A stretch of DNA of 64,000 bases from Demetria terragena DSM 11295 (GTDB lineage Bacteria > Actinomycetota > Actinomycetes > Actinomycetales > Dermatophilaceae), in the NCBI RefSeq assembly GCF_000376825.1, contig NZ_AQXW01000004.1, positions 2,108,001 to 2,172,000 on the forward strand, in the 5' to 3' direction. Below, one piece after another: positions 6,923-19,037 of the stretch (its first letter is position 1; every line of letters starts with the position of its first letter). Position numbers and translations under genes: made by a program. Under the pieces are notes generated by a model that was given only the letters and a program-made list of their open reading frames with translations, had not been told where the DNA came from and searched no databases.

Positions 6923-8379
6923 GTGACATGACCGGGGTGGTTTTTCCCACGTCAGGCGAGACCCGCAGCACAGGGGCCCTGGGACGCGCCGTCGTCGCGG
7001 CTGCGTTGGAACCCATTGACCCCGTCGGGGCGTCCGCCGCGCGGGCCGAGACAGGGTGGCGCCGCGAATACTTGAAGCACTTCAAGCGGTTGGTCGAGGC
7101 GGCGGGCCGGGATCCAGAGGCAGCGGTCACCTCAGCACGCGCGGGCCTCGCCGCACTGCATGAACAGATGCGCTGGGTCGATGAATCAGGTGAGCACCCG
7201 CTTTCTGCGGCGGTCCGAGCCGGCACTCCTCCAGCCACTGAAACCATCGAGGGCATCGGTCAGCCAGAGACTGAGCTCTCTATCCCGTTGCGTGGCAACC
7301 GACTTCGGGGTGACGACCTGCGAAGGCAACTCGACCGCTGGGTCGAAGGCGGGGTCATGGAGCCCGGTGCGCGCGACGCGCTCGGGGTCGTGATGGATAA
7401 CCCGGACTGGCTGCGCTTTGAGGGCAAGACACTGGTCGTGCTCGGCGCTGGCGCAGAGATGGGTCCGATGCGATCGGCGCTGCGGTGGGGAGCGACTGTC
7501 GCTGCCGTTGACCTGCCACGATCGGACATCTGGGATCGAGTCATGGTCTATGCCCGAACCCGAGCCGGTCGCCTTCTCGTGCCCACCCGCACTCAGGGGG
7601 ATGCTCGGCTGGAGGAGCGAGCGGGACTCGACGTGCTGCACGATCCCGCGAGCGTCGTGGCCTGGTTGGGCGGGATTCCGGGCCCCTTGGTCTTAGGCAA
7701 CTATGTCTACGCCGACGGCGGCACGAACCTGCGGCTTTCCGCTGCGACAGAAGCGATTTCGATGGGTCTGCGGCAGCAACGCGACGATCTAGCGTTGGCC
7801 TTCCTTGCGACACCGACCGATGTGTTCCAGGTTCCCGAAGGTGCCGTCGAATACTCGAACCGTTCCTACCAACAGGCGGGAGGAGCTATCCGTCGGGTAC
7901 GCACCCCGCTGCGCGTCGCGTCGCGCGGGCGCCTTCTGCGTCGGCAGTACGCACCGCTACCCGAGGGCCCTGCCATTTCCGACACCATGGTGCCGCAGCA
8001 AGGGCCAAATTATCTGCTGGCCAAGCGGATTCACCGTTGGCGAGCGAGTGTTGCCGCGGCCGACGGACAGCTGGTGTCGATGTCAGTTGCTCCGCCGACG
8101 CGTACTCAGTCGGTGCTCAAGAACCGGGCTCTGGCAGCGGCCTATGCCGGTGCTCACCGTTTCGGCGTGGAGATCTTTGAGCCGGCCACGGCAAACACGG
8201 TGATGGCGGCGCTGCTGGCGTATGACCTGCACACCGGCGGTGTCAGTGCCCGACAGGGCACACCCTTCGAACAAGAGGGAGTGACAGCGGTGCACGGCGG
8301 CACCTGGCGGGTGGCCTATGACCCGCGCTCGGCATTGGGAATCGCCGCGCTGCTTGGCCTCGGTGCTGCACGGCATTAG
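6919..8379 (+). CDS. Uncharacterised protein with Rossmann-like motif
   Basis: A 486-residue protein I cannot assign to a characterised family. It has no signal peptide or obvious membrane helix. The clearest feature is KTLVVLGAGAEMGPMRSALR at about residues 170-189 followed by GATVAAVDLP, which looks like a glycine-rich beta-alpha-beta nucleotide-binding turn. The N-terminal 120 residues are helical and charged; the C-terminal half has several conserved-looking stretches (AISDTMVPQQGPNYLLAKRI, VSMSVAPPTRTQSVLKNRAL). It overlaps the short CoA-transferase gene by 4 bp. It could be an NAD(P)- or SAM-dependent enzyme acting on a CoA-linked or lipid substrate, but that is speculation from the neighbour. 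Confidence 0.75.
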   Translation: MSDMTGVVFPTSGETRSTGALGRAVVAAALEPIDPVGASAARAETGWRREYLKHFKRLVEAAGRDPEAAVTSARAGLAALHEQMRWVDESGEHPLSAAVRAGTPPATETIEGIGQPETELSIPLRGNRLRGDDLRRQLDRWVEGGVMEPGARDALGVVMDNPDWLRFEGKTLVVLGAGAEMGPMRSALRWGATVAAVDLPRSDIWDRVMVYARTRAGRLLVPTRTQGDARLEERAGLDVLHDPASVVAWLGGIPGPLVLGNYVYADGGTNLRLSAATEAISMGLRQQRDDLALAFLATPTDVFQVPEGAVEYSNRSYQQAGGAIRRVRTPLRVASRGRLLRRQYAPLPEGPAISDTMVPQQGPNYLLAKRIHRWRASVAAADGQLVSMSVAPPTRTQSVLKNRALAAAYAGAHRFGVEIFEPATANTVMAALLAYDLHTGGVSARQGTPFEQEGVTAVHGGTWRVAYDPRSALGIAALLGLGAARH

Positions 8380-8401
8380 TTCTTTACGCCACGATGGACC
8401 C

Positions 8402-9436
8402 ATGAACGACATCTATCGCGCGGCCGATGCCCGCTATGACGCCTTGTCCTACCGTCGATGCGGCCGCAGCGGGCTCGATCTCCCCGCCGTGTCCCTCGGC
8501 CTATGGCACAACTTCGGTGACGACGTTCCACTGGAGCGTCAGCGGGCCATCCTGCGTCGGGCCTTCGACCGTGGCGTCACACACTTCGATTTGGCGAATA
8601 ACTATGGACCACCACCGGGTTCAGCCGAGATCAATGCCGGACGAATCCTGGCCGAGGACTTCGCTCCGTATCGGGATGAGCTGGTCATCTCCAGTAAGGC
8701 TGGTTACGACATGTGGCCCGGTCCGTACGGTCAGGGCGGCGGCTCACGCAAGTATGTGCTCGCCTCGCTGGACCAATCGCTGTCGCGCACCGGGCTCGAC
8801 TACGTCGACATCTTCTATAGCCACCGGTTCGACCCGACCACGCCGCTCGAGGAGACGATGGGCGCCCTCGACACAGCCGTTCGTTCCGGGAAGGCGCTCT
8901 ATGCGGGTATCTCCTCCTACAGCCCCGAACACACGCGACAAGCGGCCGCGATTCTGCGCGATATGGGTACGCCGCTGCTGATCCATCAGCCGTCCTACTC
9001 GATGTTCAACCGGTGGATTGAAGACGAGTTGCTCGACACTCTCGGCGATCTGGGAGTGGGGTGCATCGCGTTTTCGCCCTTGGCGCAAGGCATGTTGACC
9101 AGCAAGTATCTCAACGGCATCCCGACCAATTCTCGTGCAGCACAAGGAAAGTCCCTCGACCCCGACACGTTGGACGACGCGGCACTGTCCCGCATTCGCT
9201 CGCTCAACGACATCGCCAAGAGCAGAGGTCAGTCGCTTGCCCAACTCGCCCTGGCCTGGGCACTGCGGGACGACCGGGTGACATCGGTGCTGATCGGGGC
9301 CTCCAGCGTGGAGCAGCTCGATGACAACCTGGCAGCGCTGCAGCACACGGCGTTCGATGCGGCCGAACTCGTCGAGATTGACCGGTACGCCGTGGAGTCC
9401 GACATCAACCTGTGGCGGCGCAGCTCGCAGACCTGA
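8402..9436 (+). CDS. Aldo/keto reductase, YghZ (glyceraldehyde-3-phosphate reductase) type
   Basis: From the ATG at 8402 the product is 344 residues; the longer open frame would intrude into the preceding gene. AKR features are the TIM-barrel start CGRSGLDLPAVSLGLWHNFG, the catalytic-Tyr region DLANNYGPPPGSAE, the Lys region LVISSKAGYDMWPGPYG, and the NADPH-site segment TSVLIGASSVEQLDDN. The YGPPPGSAE and GYDMWPGPYG segments match the AKR14/YghZ group, which reduces L-glyceraldehyde 3-phosphate and methylglyoxal. Its 3' end converges on phosphofructokinase with only 7 bp between stops, but a metabolic link is not proved. Confidence 0.88.
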   Translation: MNDIYRAADARYDALSYRRCGRSGLDLPAVSLGLWHNFGDDVPLERQRAILRRAFDRGVTHFDLANNYGPPPGSAEINAGRILAEDFAPYRDELVISSKAGYDMWPGPYGQGGGSRKYVLASLDQSLSRTGLDYVDIFYSHRFDPTTPLEETMGALDTAVRSGKALYAGISSYSPEHTRQAAAILRDMGTPLLIHQPSYSMFNRWIEDELLDTLGDLGVGCIAFSPLAQGMLTSKYLNGIPTNSRAAQGKSLDPDTLDDAALSRIRSLNDIAKSRGQSLAQLALAWALRDDRVTSVLIGASSVEQLDDNLAALQHTAFDAAELVEIDRYAVESDINLWRRSSQT

Positions 9437-9443
9437 CCCGGCG

Positions 9444-10469
9444 TCAGCCGAAGAGAATCTCTGCCTCTTCATAGCGAGCCAGTGGCACCGTTTTGAGGGT
9501 GCTTGTGGCTTCGCCAAGTGGGACGGTCTCGATGTCGATTCCTTTGAGCGCCACCATGGTTCCCCACTTCTTGGCCGCGGCCGCATCAATGGCCGCGGTG
9601 CCAAACCGAGTGGCCAGGACGCGGTCGTACGCCGTCGGGCTGCCACCACGCTGGAGGTGACCGAGGGTGGTCGACCGGGTCTCGATGCCCGTCCGTTCTT
9701 CGATCATGGGCGTCAGTCGATGGGCGATGCCGCCGAGACGGGGGCGACCGAATGCGTCGAGGCCGTGCTGGGCGATCACTTCCTCATCACCATCCAAGAC
9801 GAAGCCTTCAGCCACGACGACAACGGGAGCGCGCCCACGCGAACGAGCCTCCTCGACCCATTCGCAGATCTGCTCCAGGCTGGTCGACACCTCGGGGATG
9901 AGGATGGCGTGCGCCCCGGAGGCCAGACCCGCGTGCAGTGCGATCCAACCGACGTGCCGGCCCATGACCTCGACCACCATGCAACGGTGGTGAGCCTCGG
10001 CAGTGGTGCGCAGCCGGTCAATCGACTCGGTCGCGATGGAGACAGCTGTATCGAATCCGAAGGTGTAGTCCGTCGCAGACAGGTCATTGTCGATGGTCTT
10101 CGGCACGCCGATGACCTTGATGCCCTCGTTGGACAGCCGCTCCGCCGCCGCCAGGGTGCCCTCGCCGCCGATCGCAATCAGGGAGTCCATCTCGGCGCGA
10201 GCCATGACCTCCCGAATCCGTTCGATTCCGCCTTCGCCTTCATAGGGATTCGTTCGGGACGTCCCGAGAATCGTCCCTCCCATGCCGGAAAGTCCGCGAA
10301 CCCGCTTCCGTTTCAACGGAATGCAGTCATCCTCGACGAGCCCGCGCCATCCGTCGCGTACGCCGATAAACGTCTCGTCATAGATTCTGGTGCCCTTGAT
10401 GACGGCCCCGCGGATCACCGCGTTGAGGCCGGGACAGTCGCCGCCACTGGTCAGGATGCCGATATGCAC
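9444..10469 (-). CDS. pfkA: 6-phosphofructokinase, ATP-dependent type
   Basis: The GTG at 10469 gives 341 residues starting (M)HIGILTSGGDCPGLNAVIRG, the standard actinobacterial PFK length; the open frame extends 10 codons further without family similarity. It catalyses phosphorylation of fructose 6-phosphate in glycolysis. GGEGTL in the catalytic loop has Gly where PPi-dependent enzymes have Asp, which points to ATP as donor. PKTIDNDL with the catalytic-base region TFGFDTAVS, and VEVMGRHVGWIA are intact. It is divergent from the glycosyltransferase cluster, 111 bp from that cluster's first start. Confidence 0.93.
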   Translation of the reverse strand: MHIGILTSGGDCPGLNAVIRGAVIKGTRIYDETFIGVRDGWRGLVEDDCIPLKRKRVRGLSGMGGTILGTSRTNPYEGEGGIERIREVMARAEMDSLIAIGGEGTLAAAERLSNEGIKVIGVPKTIDNDLSATDYTFGFDTAVSIATESIDRLRTTAEAHHRCMVVEVMGRHVGWIALHAGLASGAHAILIPEVSTSLEQICEWVEEARSRGRAPVVVVAEGFVLDGDEEVIAQHGLDAFGRPRLGGIAHRLTPMIEERTGIETRSTTLGHLQRGGSPTAYDRVLATRFGTAAIDAAAAKKWGTMVALKGIDIETVPLGEATSTLKTVPLARYEEAEILFG

Positions 10470-10580
10470 AGGCCCAGTGTTCCGGGCCACGGGCCACATG
10501 GCGAGTTGTTCTCAGGGGGTGAAAAGCGTGCCGCTAAGGTTACTGGCGAGTTGGCCATCCGCAAGGGGAGAGGAGATGCA

Positions 10581-11843
10581 GTGCGCATCGCGCTGTCGTC
10601 GTACCGATCCAAGCCCCACTCCGGCGGTCAAGGCATCTACGTGCGCAATCTGTCGCGAGAACTCCACCGTCTTGGGCACGACGTCGAAGTGTTCTCCGGT
10701 CCGCCCTATCCAGAACTCGATGCTGGGGTACGCCTCACGCGACTGCCGAGCCTGGACCTCTATCGCGATGAGGACCCGTTCCGGCGTCCCGCGATGCGCG
10801 AGTTTCGCAGCGACCTGGACATGCTGGAGTACCTCACGATGTGCGCCAGTGGGTTCGCTGAGCCGCGAACATTTTCCTGGCGCCTGAGCCGACATCTGCG
10901 CCCTCGGCTGGACGAGTTCGACATCCTGCACGACAACCAAACGCTCGGCCCCGGGCTGCTGGACATCGCGCGCCGGGGGCTGCCGACGGTCACCACGATT
11001 CATCACCCAATCACGCAGGATCGGCGTCTGGAACTTGCCCATGCGCGCGGATTTGCGCGCATCACCAAACGCCGCTGGTATGGCTTCGTCGGCATGCAGC
11101 GTCGCGTGGCACAAAGCTCCAGGAACCTCATCACCGTCTCGGAGCAGTCGGCACGCGACATCGTCACGGACTTCGCAGTTCCCCGTGAGCGCCTCGCGGT
11201 GGTCCCCGTAGGAGTCGACGTGGACGTTTTTACGCCGACGCCGCGCGCGGAGCGTGTCCCTGGCCGCATCGTCACCATCGCCTCGGCAGACGTGCCGCTG
11301 AAAGGGCTGAGCGTTCTGATCGACGCTTTGACGTGGCTGGACCCGTCGATGTGGTCCGAACTCGTGGTCGTCGGCACGCCGTCGGAGCGTACGAACAAGG
11401 CACTCGCCGACGCCGGATTGCTCGACCGGGTGCGTTTCGAGCAGGGGCTCTCGACCAAGGATCTGGCCGGGCTCCTTGGTTCCGCGCACGTCTGTGCGGT
11501 GCCCTCGCGTTATGAAGGCTTTTCGCTGCCAACGGTCGAGGCGATGGCCTGTGGAACACCCCTGGTCGCCAGCCGCGTGGGTGCCCTGCCTGAACTGGTG
11601 GGTGAGGACGCGGGCATCCTCGTCGAGCCCGGAAACGCCGAAGCCCTCGCGCGCGGTGTGCGTGATCTGCTGGTGGACCCGACCCGCGCCGCGGCGCTTG
11701 GTGCTGTCGGGCGTGAGCGTGCGACCTCTACCTATTCATGGCGTGCGGTGGCCGAGGCGACTGCCGAGATCTATACCCGCGTACTCGCCGACGAACGACC
11801 GGGACCCCCTAGGAGGCCGCTCGATGATCACGATCGACTTTGA
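10581..11843 (+). CDS. Glycosyltransferase family 4
   Basis: The GTG at 10581, preceded by GGGGAGAGGAG, gives 420 residues; the open frame far upstream is antisense to phosphofructokinase. GT-B architecture: N-terminal acceptor domain with SSYRSKPHSGGQGIYVRNL, C-terminal donor domain with PSRYEGFSLPTVEAMACGTP (the E-x7-E motif) and PELVGEDAGILVEPGN. It should transfer a sugar from a nucleotide donor to an unknown acceptor at the inner face of the membrane. It overlaps the next methyltransferase gene by 20 bp and heads a four-gene coupled cluster. Confidence 0.9.
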   Translation: MRIALSSYRSKPHSGGQGIYVRNLSRELHRLGHDVEVFSGPPYPELDAGVRLTRLPSLDLYRDEDPFRRPAMREFRSDLDMLEYLTMCASGFAEPRTFSWRLSRHLRPRLDEFDILHDNQTLGPGLLDIARRGLPTVTTIHHPITQDRRLELAHARGFARITKRRWYGFVGMQRRVAQSSRNLITVSEQSARDIVTDFAVPRERLAVVPVGVDVDVFTPTPRAERVPGRIVTIASADVPLKGLSVLIDALTWLDPSMWSELVVVGTPSERTNKALADAGLLDRVRFEQGLSTKDLAGLLGSAHVCAVPSRYEGFSLPTVEAMACGTPLVASRVGALPELVGEDAGILVEPGNAEALARGVRDLLVDPTRAAALGAVGRERATSTYSWRAVAEATAEIYTRVLADERPGPPRRPLDDHDRL

Positions 11844-12542
11844 CCGATTCCCCGTGATGCCGGGGATCTCGGTGCTGGACGTCGGCTGTGGGCAAGGCCG
11901 CCACAGCTTTGAGGCGTTGCGCCGGGGTGCCGCGGTGACGGCGTTCGATAGTTCAGAGAGCGACCTGGCCGACGTGAAAACCATGTTCGGTGCAATGGAG
12001 CTGGAAGGCGAGGTCGCGATCGGCGGACAGGGCCAGGTACGCCACGGCGACGCCCGCGCGATGGAGTTTCCTGACGCGACCTTCGATCGAGTCATCGCGG
12101 CCGAGGTGCTGGAGCACATCCACGAAGATGTGGACGCGATGAGGGAGATCGCGCGGGTGACCAAACCCGGTGGCCTCGTGGCTGTTTCGGTCCCGCGGTG
12201 GTGGCCCGAAAAGGTGTGTTGGTCGCTGTCTGACGAATACCACGAGGTTGAGGGCGGGCACGTACGTATCTATCGCCAGAGCCAACTCACCGAACGACTG
12301 AAGTCTGTCGGGTTGGACATCCTTGGATCCCAGCACAAGCACGCGCTGCACTCGCCGTACTGGTGGCTTAAGTGCGCGGTGGGCACGGATGCCGAGAACG
12401 CCGCGACGAAGGCGTATCACCGGATGCTGGTCTGGGATCTCATGAAGGCACCCAAACTCACGCGCTGGTCAGAGGCTGCGCTCAACCCGCTCCTCGGTAA
12501 GAGTGTCGTCATCTACGCCCGCAAGCCGGGGAACGGCTCGTA

Positions 12543-12543
<1 letters not shown>
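11824..12543 (+). CDS. Class I SAM-dependent methyltransferase (cluster gene 2)
   Basis: The ATG at 11824, with AGGAGG about 8 bp upstream, gives 239 residues. Motif I is VLDVGCGQGRHSFEALRRGA with the acidic end of strand 2 at AFDSS; motif II/III region is DATFDRVIAAEVLEHIHED, a typical Methyltransf_11 pattern. KPGGLVAVSVPRWWPEKVCW follows. It is a small-molecule or glycan methyltransferase. It sits inside the glycosyltransferase gene's last 20 bases and its TAG shares a base with the next start, so the cluster is translated as a coupled unit. Confidence 0.88.
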
Positions 12544-15718
<3,175 letters not shown>

Positions 15719-15823
15719 GCGGGCGAGTATGCCCGGTGCTGCGCAGGCGGCAACCTTCGGTTCGGCTGGTCAGTCGCCCGCACGATTTACGCTTGGGCGG
15801 TCAATCGACGAACAGGAGCGGTC

Positions 15824-17299
15824 ATGGAGCACGCGGTGGACTATGACGTGATCGTCGTGGGAGCAGGAATCAGCGGGATCAACGCCGCCTACCGGCTGCA
15901 AGAGACCGACCCCGCGCTGTCGTACGCGATCCTCGAGGCACGGGACAATCTCGGCGGCACCTGGGACCTGTTCCGCTACCCCGGAATCCGGTCGGACTCG
16001 GACATGTACACGCTCGGATTCCCGTTCGAGCCCTGGACCGGTGGAAAATCGATCGCCGACGGCGCCGACATCTTGGACTACCTCAAGGCGACAGTGTCCA
16101 AATACGCCATCGACCAGCGTATTCGATTCGGGCACAAGGTCACTCACTTCTCATGGAGGTCAAGTGAGGAGTGTTGGATCGTGACGGTCAACACCCCAGA
16201 GGGCGAGAAACAACTTCGCTCGCGGTTCATCTACTTGGCATCGGGCTACTACTCCTACGAGACGCCCTATCGACCAGAGTTCATCGGTGAGGACAGCTTC
16301 GCCGGGCAGATCATTCACCCGCAATTTTGGCCAGACGACCTCGACTATCGCGGCAAGCGGATCGTCGTCATCGGCTCGGGCGCGACCGCCGTGACGCTGG
16401 TGCCCGCCTTGACCAGGGGTGGTGCCGAGCACGTCACGATGGTGCAACGCACCCCGTCCTATTTTCTGCCGCTGCCCGATACGGCGCCTACGCCGGGGCC
16501 TATCGCACGTCGCTTGAGTCAGCAGCGCGCACACTCCGTGGCGCGGTGGCGTAATGCCGTCCAAACGGTCGGCTTCTACCAATTCTCCCGTCGAGCGCCT
16601 GGTCTGGCGAGCAAGATGCTGCGCGGCGCGGCACGGCGCACCGTCGGGGAGACGTACGACGATCGCGACTTCACCCCGCCGTACCAGCCGTGGGACCAGC
16701 GCCTCTGCATCATCCCGAACGGAGACTTCTTCCATTCCTTGCGCAAGGGCGACGCGAGCATCGTCACCGACACCATCGAGGAGTTCCGGCCCGAGGGCAT
16801 CCACACCACAGGCGGGACGGTGATCAAGGCGGACATCGTGGTCACGGCGACCGGCCTCACCATCGAGTTCGCGGGTGGCGCCACCTTCGACATCGACGGC
16901 GAGTCACTCCAGATCTCGGACCGATTTGTCTATCGCGGTTGCATGCTCGAGGGCGCTCCCAACCTCGGGCTAGCGGTGGGATATGTGAACGCTTCTTGGA
17001 CCTTGCGCGCGGATTTGTCAGCGCGCTTCTTCAGCCGGGTTGTCGATCACACGCGTCGCACGGGCAAAGCGGCCTTCGTGCCGCGTCCAACCGGGGCAAT
17101 GGAGGCGCGCCCCTTCCTTGATCTAGCAAGCGGGTACGTCCAGCGCGCCAGCGGCTCACTGCCCAAGAGCGGCGACCGGGCGCCGTGGCTCGTCCGGCAG
17201 AACTATCTGCTCGATGCGGTCGAGATCCGTCGCGCCACCATGGACGACGACCTGGACTATGTCGCGCGGGCGCAGACCAGGGAAGGCTTGCGATCGTGA
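15824..17299 (+). CDS. EthA-like Baeyer-Villiger/flavin monooxygenase
   Basis: The ATG at 15824, preceded by ACAGGAGCGG, gives 491 residues. VIVVGAGISGINAAYRLQ is the FAD motif, GGTWDLFRYPGIRSDSDMYT the conserved BVMO segment, FAGQIIHPQFWP matches the Baeyer-Villiger fingerprint FxGxxxHxxxWP exactly, and IVVIGSGATAVTLVPAL is the NADPH site. Length and sequence follow mycobacterial EthA, the monooxygenase that activates ethionamide. It should insert oxygen into ketones or oxidise sulfur compounds. GTGA overlap couples it to an ABC transporter, suggesting that the transporter handles its substrate or product. Confidence 0.9.
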   Translation: MEHAVDYDVIVVGAGISGINAAYRLQETDPALSYAILEARDNLGGTWDLFRYPGIRSDSDMYTLGFPFEPWTGGKSIADGADILDYLKATVSKYAIDQRIRFGHKVTHFSWRSSEECWIVTVNTPEGEKQLRSRFIYLASGYYSYETPYRPEFIGEDSFAGQIIHPQFWPDDLDYRGKRIVVIGSGATAVTLVPALTRGGAEHVTMVQRTPSYFLPLPDTAPTPGPIARRLSQQRAHSVARWRNAVQTVGFYQFSRRAPGLASKMLRGAARRTVGETYDDRDFTPPYQPWDQRLCIIPNGDFFHSLRKGDASIVTDTIEEFRPEGIHTTGGTVIKADIVVTATGLTIEFAGGATFDIDGESLQISDRFVYRGCMLEGAPNLGLAVGYVNASWTLRADLSARFFSRVVDHTRRTGKAAFVPRPTGAMEARPFLDLASGYVQRASGSLPKSGDRAPWLVRQNYLLDAVEIRRATMDDDLDYVARAQTREGLRS

Positions 17300-18132
17300 A
17301 CGACAACTACCAGTTTCCTGCGTGGATCGCGCAGGCCGGACTGGCCGTCATTGTCGGTTCGCTGGTCATTGCGCTGGCCGTTCGATCAGTTCGGCGCACG
17401 AAGCGCTCGGGAATGTCACCGGGCGGCCCGCTCCTGTTTCTCCGCGGCGTGCGCAAGTCCTATCGAGGTCGGCCGGTGGTGCGTGGCATCGACCTGATCG
17501 TGGCGCCCGGTGAGGTTCTCGGCATCCTGGGGCCTAACGGTGCCGGGAAGACGACACTGATGCGGATCGCAACAGGCTTGGTCTATGCCGATGGCGGATC
17601 CGTGCACCATCCAGATGGTCCAGACCTTGCGTTCGGTGCGGCGATCGCTCGACCTGGTGTGCTTCCCCATCTGAGTGGTCGCGCCAATCTGGAGCTGGCG
17701 TGGGCGGCCACCGGCCGACCCGATCACGAGGCGTATCTCGCCGAAGCGATCGCTGGTGGTGGCCTGACTGACGCCGAACTCGACCGCCGCGCAGGCGATT
17801 ACAGCCAAGGAACCGCTCAGCGGCTGGCGATTGCATTGGCCATGCTGGGGCGCCCGCAGTTGCTCATTTTGGACGAGCCGACGAACGGCCTTGACCCGGT
17901 GCAGATTGAGCATCAACGCGATGTGCTGACGTCGTACGCCCAAGGTGGCCGAGGCGTGGCGGTCTCCACCCATCTGCTGGATGAGGCCGCTCGGATGTGC
18001 ACCCGAATCGTGGTGGTGAACGACGGCGAAGTGGTGGGCGAGCTGGATGGGCCGGCGCTGTATGCACCGCACGAAAGCGTGGTGGAGACCCTGACCTCGT
18101 TTTACCGCCAAGCGGTGGGAGGTACGCGATGA
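17296..18132 (+). CDS. ABC transporter ATP-binding protein with N-terminal membrane helix
   Basis: GTG at 17296, overlapping the monooxygenase stop, gives 278 residues. Residues about 10-32 (IAQAGLAVIVGSLVIALAV) form a single membrane helix, unusual for an ABC ATPase of this class. The nucleotide domain follows: Walker A GPNGAGKTT, signature YSQGTAQRLAIA in place of LSGGQ, Walker B LLILDEPTNGLDP, H-loop STHLLDEA. This is the DrrA/CcmA-like group of efflux ATPases. The permease gene overlaps by 4 bp. If the start were at a later codon the helix would be lost, but no better internal start is evident before the domain. Confidence 0.88.
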   Translation: MNDNYQFPAWIAQAGLAVIVGSLVIALAVRSVRRTKRSGMSPGGPLLFLRGVRKSYRGRPVVRGIDLIVAPGEVLGILGPNGAGKTTLMRIATGLVYADGGSVHHPDGPDLAFGAAIARPGVLPHLSGRANLELAWAATGRPDHEAYLAEAIAGGGLTDAELDRRAGDYSQGTAQRLAIALAMLGRPQLLILDEPTNGLDPVQIEHQRDVLTSYAQGGRGVAVSTHLLDEAARMCTRIVVVNDGEVVGELDGPALYAPHESVVETLTSFYRQAVGGTR

Positions 18133-18950
18133 CCTCGCAGATGCTGCAGGTGCGGGTCGAGGCGCGCCGCATGTATCGACGTCCGGCATGTGCCCTGGTC
18201 CTTGTCCTGGCCGCGGCCTTCCCGCTGCTGCCACTCCTGCTGGCCGCAGTCGGGTCAACGCAGACCGTCCTTGGCTCCCAAGAGGTGACTGCATTCGCGG
18301 AGAGCAGCGGACTGTCCTTCACGACTTTTACGTTCCTGCTCGCTGGCCAACTGGTCGTGCCGACGGTGGCGGCGTATTTCTTCGGCGAGTCTCTCGCGCG
18401 CGACGCGGAATGGGGGTCCCTTCGCAGCCTCATCGTGGCGGGAGCGAGTCGCGGCCGGATCCTTGAGGTCAAAGCCTTGTGTGCAGCGGCGGCAACTGGC
18501 GTGGTGATCGTTGGCTGTGCCGTCACCACCCTGGCTGTCGGCGTGTTGTTCTACGGCTCGGGTTCACTGGATGCTCCCGGCAATTCGAGTATCGCGTTCG
18601 GCCCCGGAGTCGGCCGCGTCGGCCTGATGGTGCTCACGATGTTGCTGTGCAATCTGTGGATCGCAGCGCTGGCCTTCCTGCTGTCCGCGTGGTCGCACGG
18701 CAATCCGCTCACGGCGGTCGGCGGTCCGCTGATGGTCCTGCTGATCTCGCATCTGCTCGGCACGTTCCCTGGCCTGGGCTACGCCCGCGATTTTCTCCCG
18801 ACCCGCAGCCACGGCACCTGGATGGTGTGGGCGTACGACCCGGTGCCGACCGACATCCTCTCGTGGGGTGTCTTTGTCTCGGTCCTCTACGCCGCGCTCT
18901 TCGGCATCGCGGCGGTGGTGGCCTTCCAGACCAGGGATATATCGGCGTGA
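18129..18950 (+). CDS. ABC transporter permease (ABC-2 type)
   Basis: A 273-residue membrane protein from the ATG at 18129, with about six hydrophobic segments including ALVLVLAAAFPLLPLLLAAV, VVIVGCAVTTLAVGVLF and LGVFVSVLYAALFGIAAVVA-like C-terminal helix. It contains the typical cytoplasmic stretch YFFGESLARDAEWGSLRSLI of ABC-2 permeases, in which the transporter remodels under load. It overlaps its ATPase partner by 4 bp and is the third gene of the monooxygenase operon. The substrate is not predictable; export is more likely than import because no binding protein is present. Confidence 0.85.
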   Translation: MTSQMLQVRVEARRMYRRPACALVLVLAAAFPLLPLLLAAVGSTQTVLGSQEVTAFAESSGLSFTTFTFLLAGQLVVPTVAAYFFGESLARDAEWGSLRSLIVAGASRGRILEVKALCAAAATGVVIVGCAVTTLAVGVLFYGSGSLDAPGNSSIAFGPGVGRVGLMVLTMLLCNLWIAALAFLLSAWSHGNPLTAVGGPLMVLLISHLLGTFPGLGYARDFLPTRSHGTWMVWAYDPVPTDILSWGVFVSVLYAALFGIAAVVAFQTRDISA

Positions 18951-19037
18951 TTGTCCGCCACGTTCCGGCGAATCGGGTGTCGGTCGTCGGTGGTCAGGGT
19001 TACCGTCATGTCCTACCGCAGACCGAGGGGAACCGCC

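Noticed and set aside
9321-10580. Long open frame upstream of the GT4 gene extending to 9321.
   Set aside because: It runs antisense to phosphofructokinase and has no family sequence; a good ribosome binding site before the GTG at 10581 sets the true start.
18951-19037. 29-codon extension before the membrane-anchored protein.
   Set aside because: It has no ribosome binding site or family support; the ATG at 19038 follows GAGGGG.
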